Assembly (NCBI GenBank): GCA_016181045.1
Contig: JACPAB010000001.1
Span: 1-45,704, forward strand
DNA from: Candidatus Yanofskyibacteriota bacterium
GTDB taxonomy: Bacteria; Patescibacteriota; Minisyncoccia; 2-02-FULL-40-12; GWA2-44-9
Direction: 5' to 3'
DNA: 45,704 bases
The notes under the pieces: generated by a model
What the model was told of the DNA's origin: nothing
Database searches by the model: none
Seen by the model: the letters and a program-made list of their open reading frames with translations, nothing else
Shown: piece by piece, positions 44,961 to 45,704 of the stretch
Layout of the letters: each line of letters starts with the position of its first letter
How positions within the stretch are numbered: the first letter of the stretch is position 1
Position numbers and translations under genes: made by a program

Positions 44961-45515
44961 ATGAATATTATTACTATACTTATTATAATCTTGGTCGTTT
45001 TGGGTCTTTGGTTGGCCGGCGCCTTTAATGCGCTTGTCCGTTCTCGCAACAGGGTCAAAGAATCCTGGTCGGATATAGATGTTCAGTTGAAGAGGAGATA
45101 TAACCTTATCCCGAATCTCGTAGAAGCGGTGAAGGGCTACGCCGCCCACGAACAAAGTGTTTTGGAAAATGTCATCAAGGCCCGTTCTGCGGCGATGGGC
45201 GCGCATTCGGTCAAAGAGCACAATCAAGCCGAGAACATTCTATCGGGAGCATTAAAAAATTTGTTTGCTCTCGCAGAAGCATATCCTCAATTAAGAGCAG
45301 TAGAGTCATTTACAAAACTTCAGGACGAATTGACAGATACAGAGAACAAGATCCAAGCTGCCCGCAGGTTCTATAATACAAATATAATGACACTTAACAC
45401 CCAGATAGAGCAATTCCCGACCAACATAGTCGCCAATATATTCGGATTCAAAAAATCCGACTTCTTCGAACTCAATGAAGAAGCGGCTCGCGAACCGGTC
45501 AAAGTTAGTTTCTAA
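44961..45515 (+). CDS. lemA: LemA family protein
   Basis: NALVRSRNRVKESWSDIDVQLKRRYNLIPNLVEAVKGYAAHE. Confidence 0.93.
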   Translation: MNIITILIIILVVLGLWLAGAFNALVRSRNRVKESWSDIDVQLKRRYNLIPNLVEAVKGYAAHEQSVLENVIKARSAAMGAHSVKEHNQAENILSGALKNLFALAEAYPQLRAVESFTKLQDELTDTENKIQAARRFYNTNIMTLNTQIEQFPTNIVANIFGFKKSDFFELNEEAAREPVKVSF

Positions 45516-45591
45516 TGGCTAATCTGTATTCTCACAAGGACTCAAACATTCGTAAGACATGGTTATTGATGACCGTGTTTTTGGTTTGACA

Positions 45592-45614
45592 TACGGCTTG
45601 CTTTTATATAGAAT
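45592..45614 (+). promoter_or_regulatory. Promoter upstream of the hicB-like gene (approximate coordinates)
   Basis: TTGACA, 17 bp spacer, TAGAAT. Confidence 0.5.
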
Positions 45615-45621
45615 TTAAATA

Positions 45622-45704
45622 ATGAAAAAACACAAATTTACTCATAAAATATATCACTATACCGCCGTGTTTGAACCCGACGAAAAAGCGGGGGGTTTTA
45701 CTGT
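45622..45704 (+). CDS. HicB-family antitoxin-like protein, 3' truncated by window
   Basis: MKKHKFTHKIYHYTAVFEPDEKAGGFTV, typical HicB N-terminus. Confidence 0.65.
   Translation, partial: MKKHKFTHKIYHYTAVFEPDEKAGGFT

Overview
The gene content and organisation suggest a Patescibacteria/CPR (Parcubacteria-like) chromosome segment; this lineage call is inference, no search was run. The window opens inside a 23S rRNA gene interrupted by two LAGLIDADG-encoding group I introns, one next to the A-loop and one inside the sarcin-ricin loop. It then carries 5S rRNA, a strongly promoted unidentified structured RNA, rodA, rpoB, rpoC, ftsK, dksA-like, recA, rpsR/ssb/rpsF, ychF, NTases, NUDIX, a phosphomannomutase-kinase fusion, trpS, a PaaX/Cas2-like gene, RNase J, tRNA-Leu, an oppA-like gene, secG, uvrC, a set of secreted proteins including a c-type cytochrome, groES/groEL, pyrG, lemA and a partial hicB-like gene. 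The most notable system is a complete diversity-generating retroelement (about 12.68-15.26 kb). It has a target gene with VR, a TR that differs from VR at 15 adenines plus one terminal G/C site, an Avd gene on the opposite strand, and a DGR-type reverse transcriptase. A G12 homopolymer sits between the divergent avd and RT genes and frameshifts the ATG-initiated avd frame. The second notable signal is several families of short palindromes that lie in frame inside housekeeping genes (rpoC, ychF, uvrC, oppA, trpS, pyrG, ssb), with related palindromes in intergenic gaps. Third is a PaaX/Cas2-like gene bracketed by two near-perfect palindromes that share a core. All calls come from reading the sequence and the supplied ORF track; no database or folding software was used.
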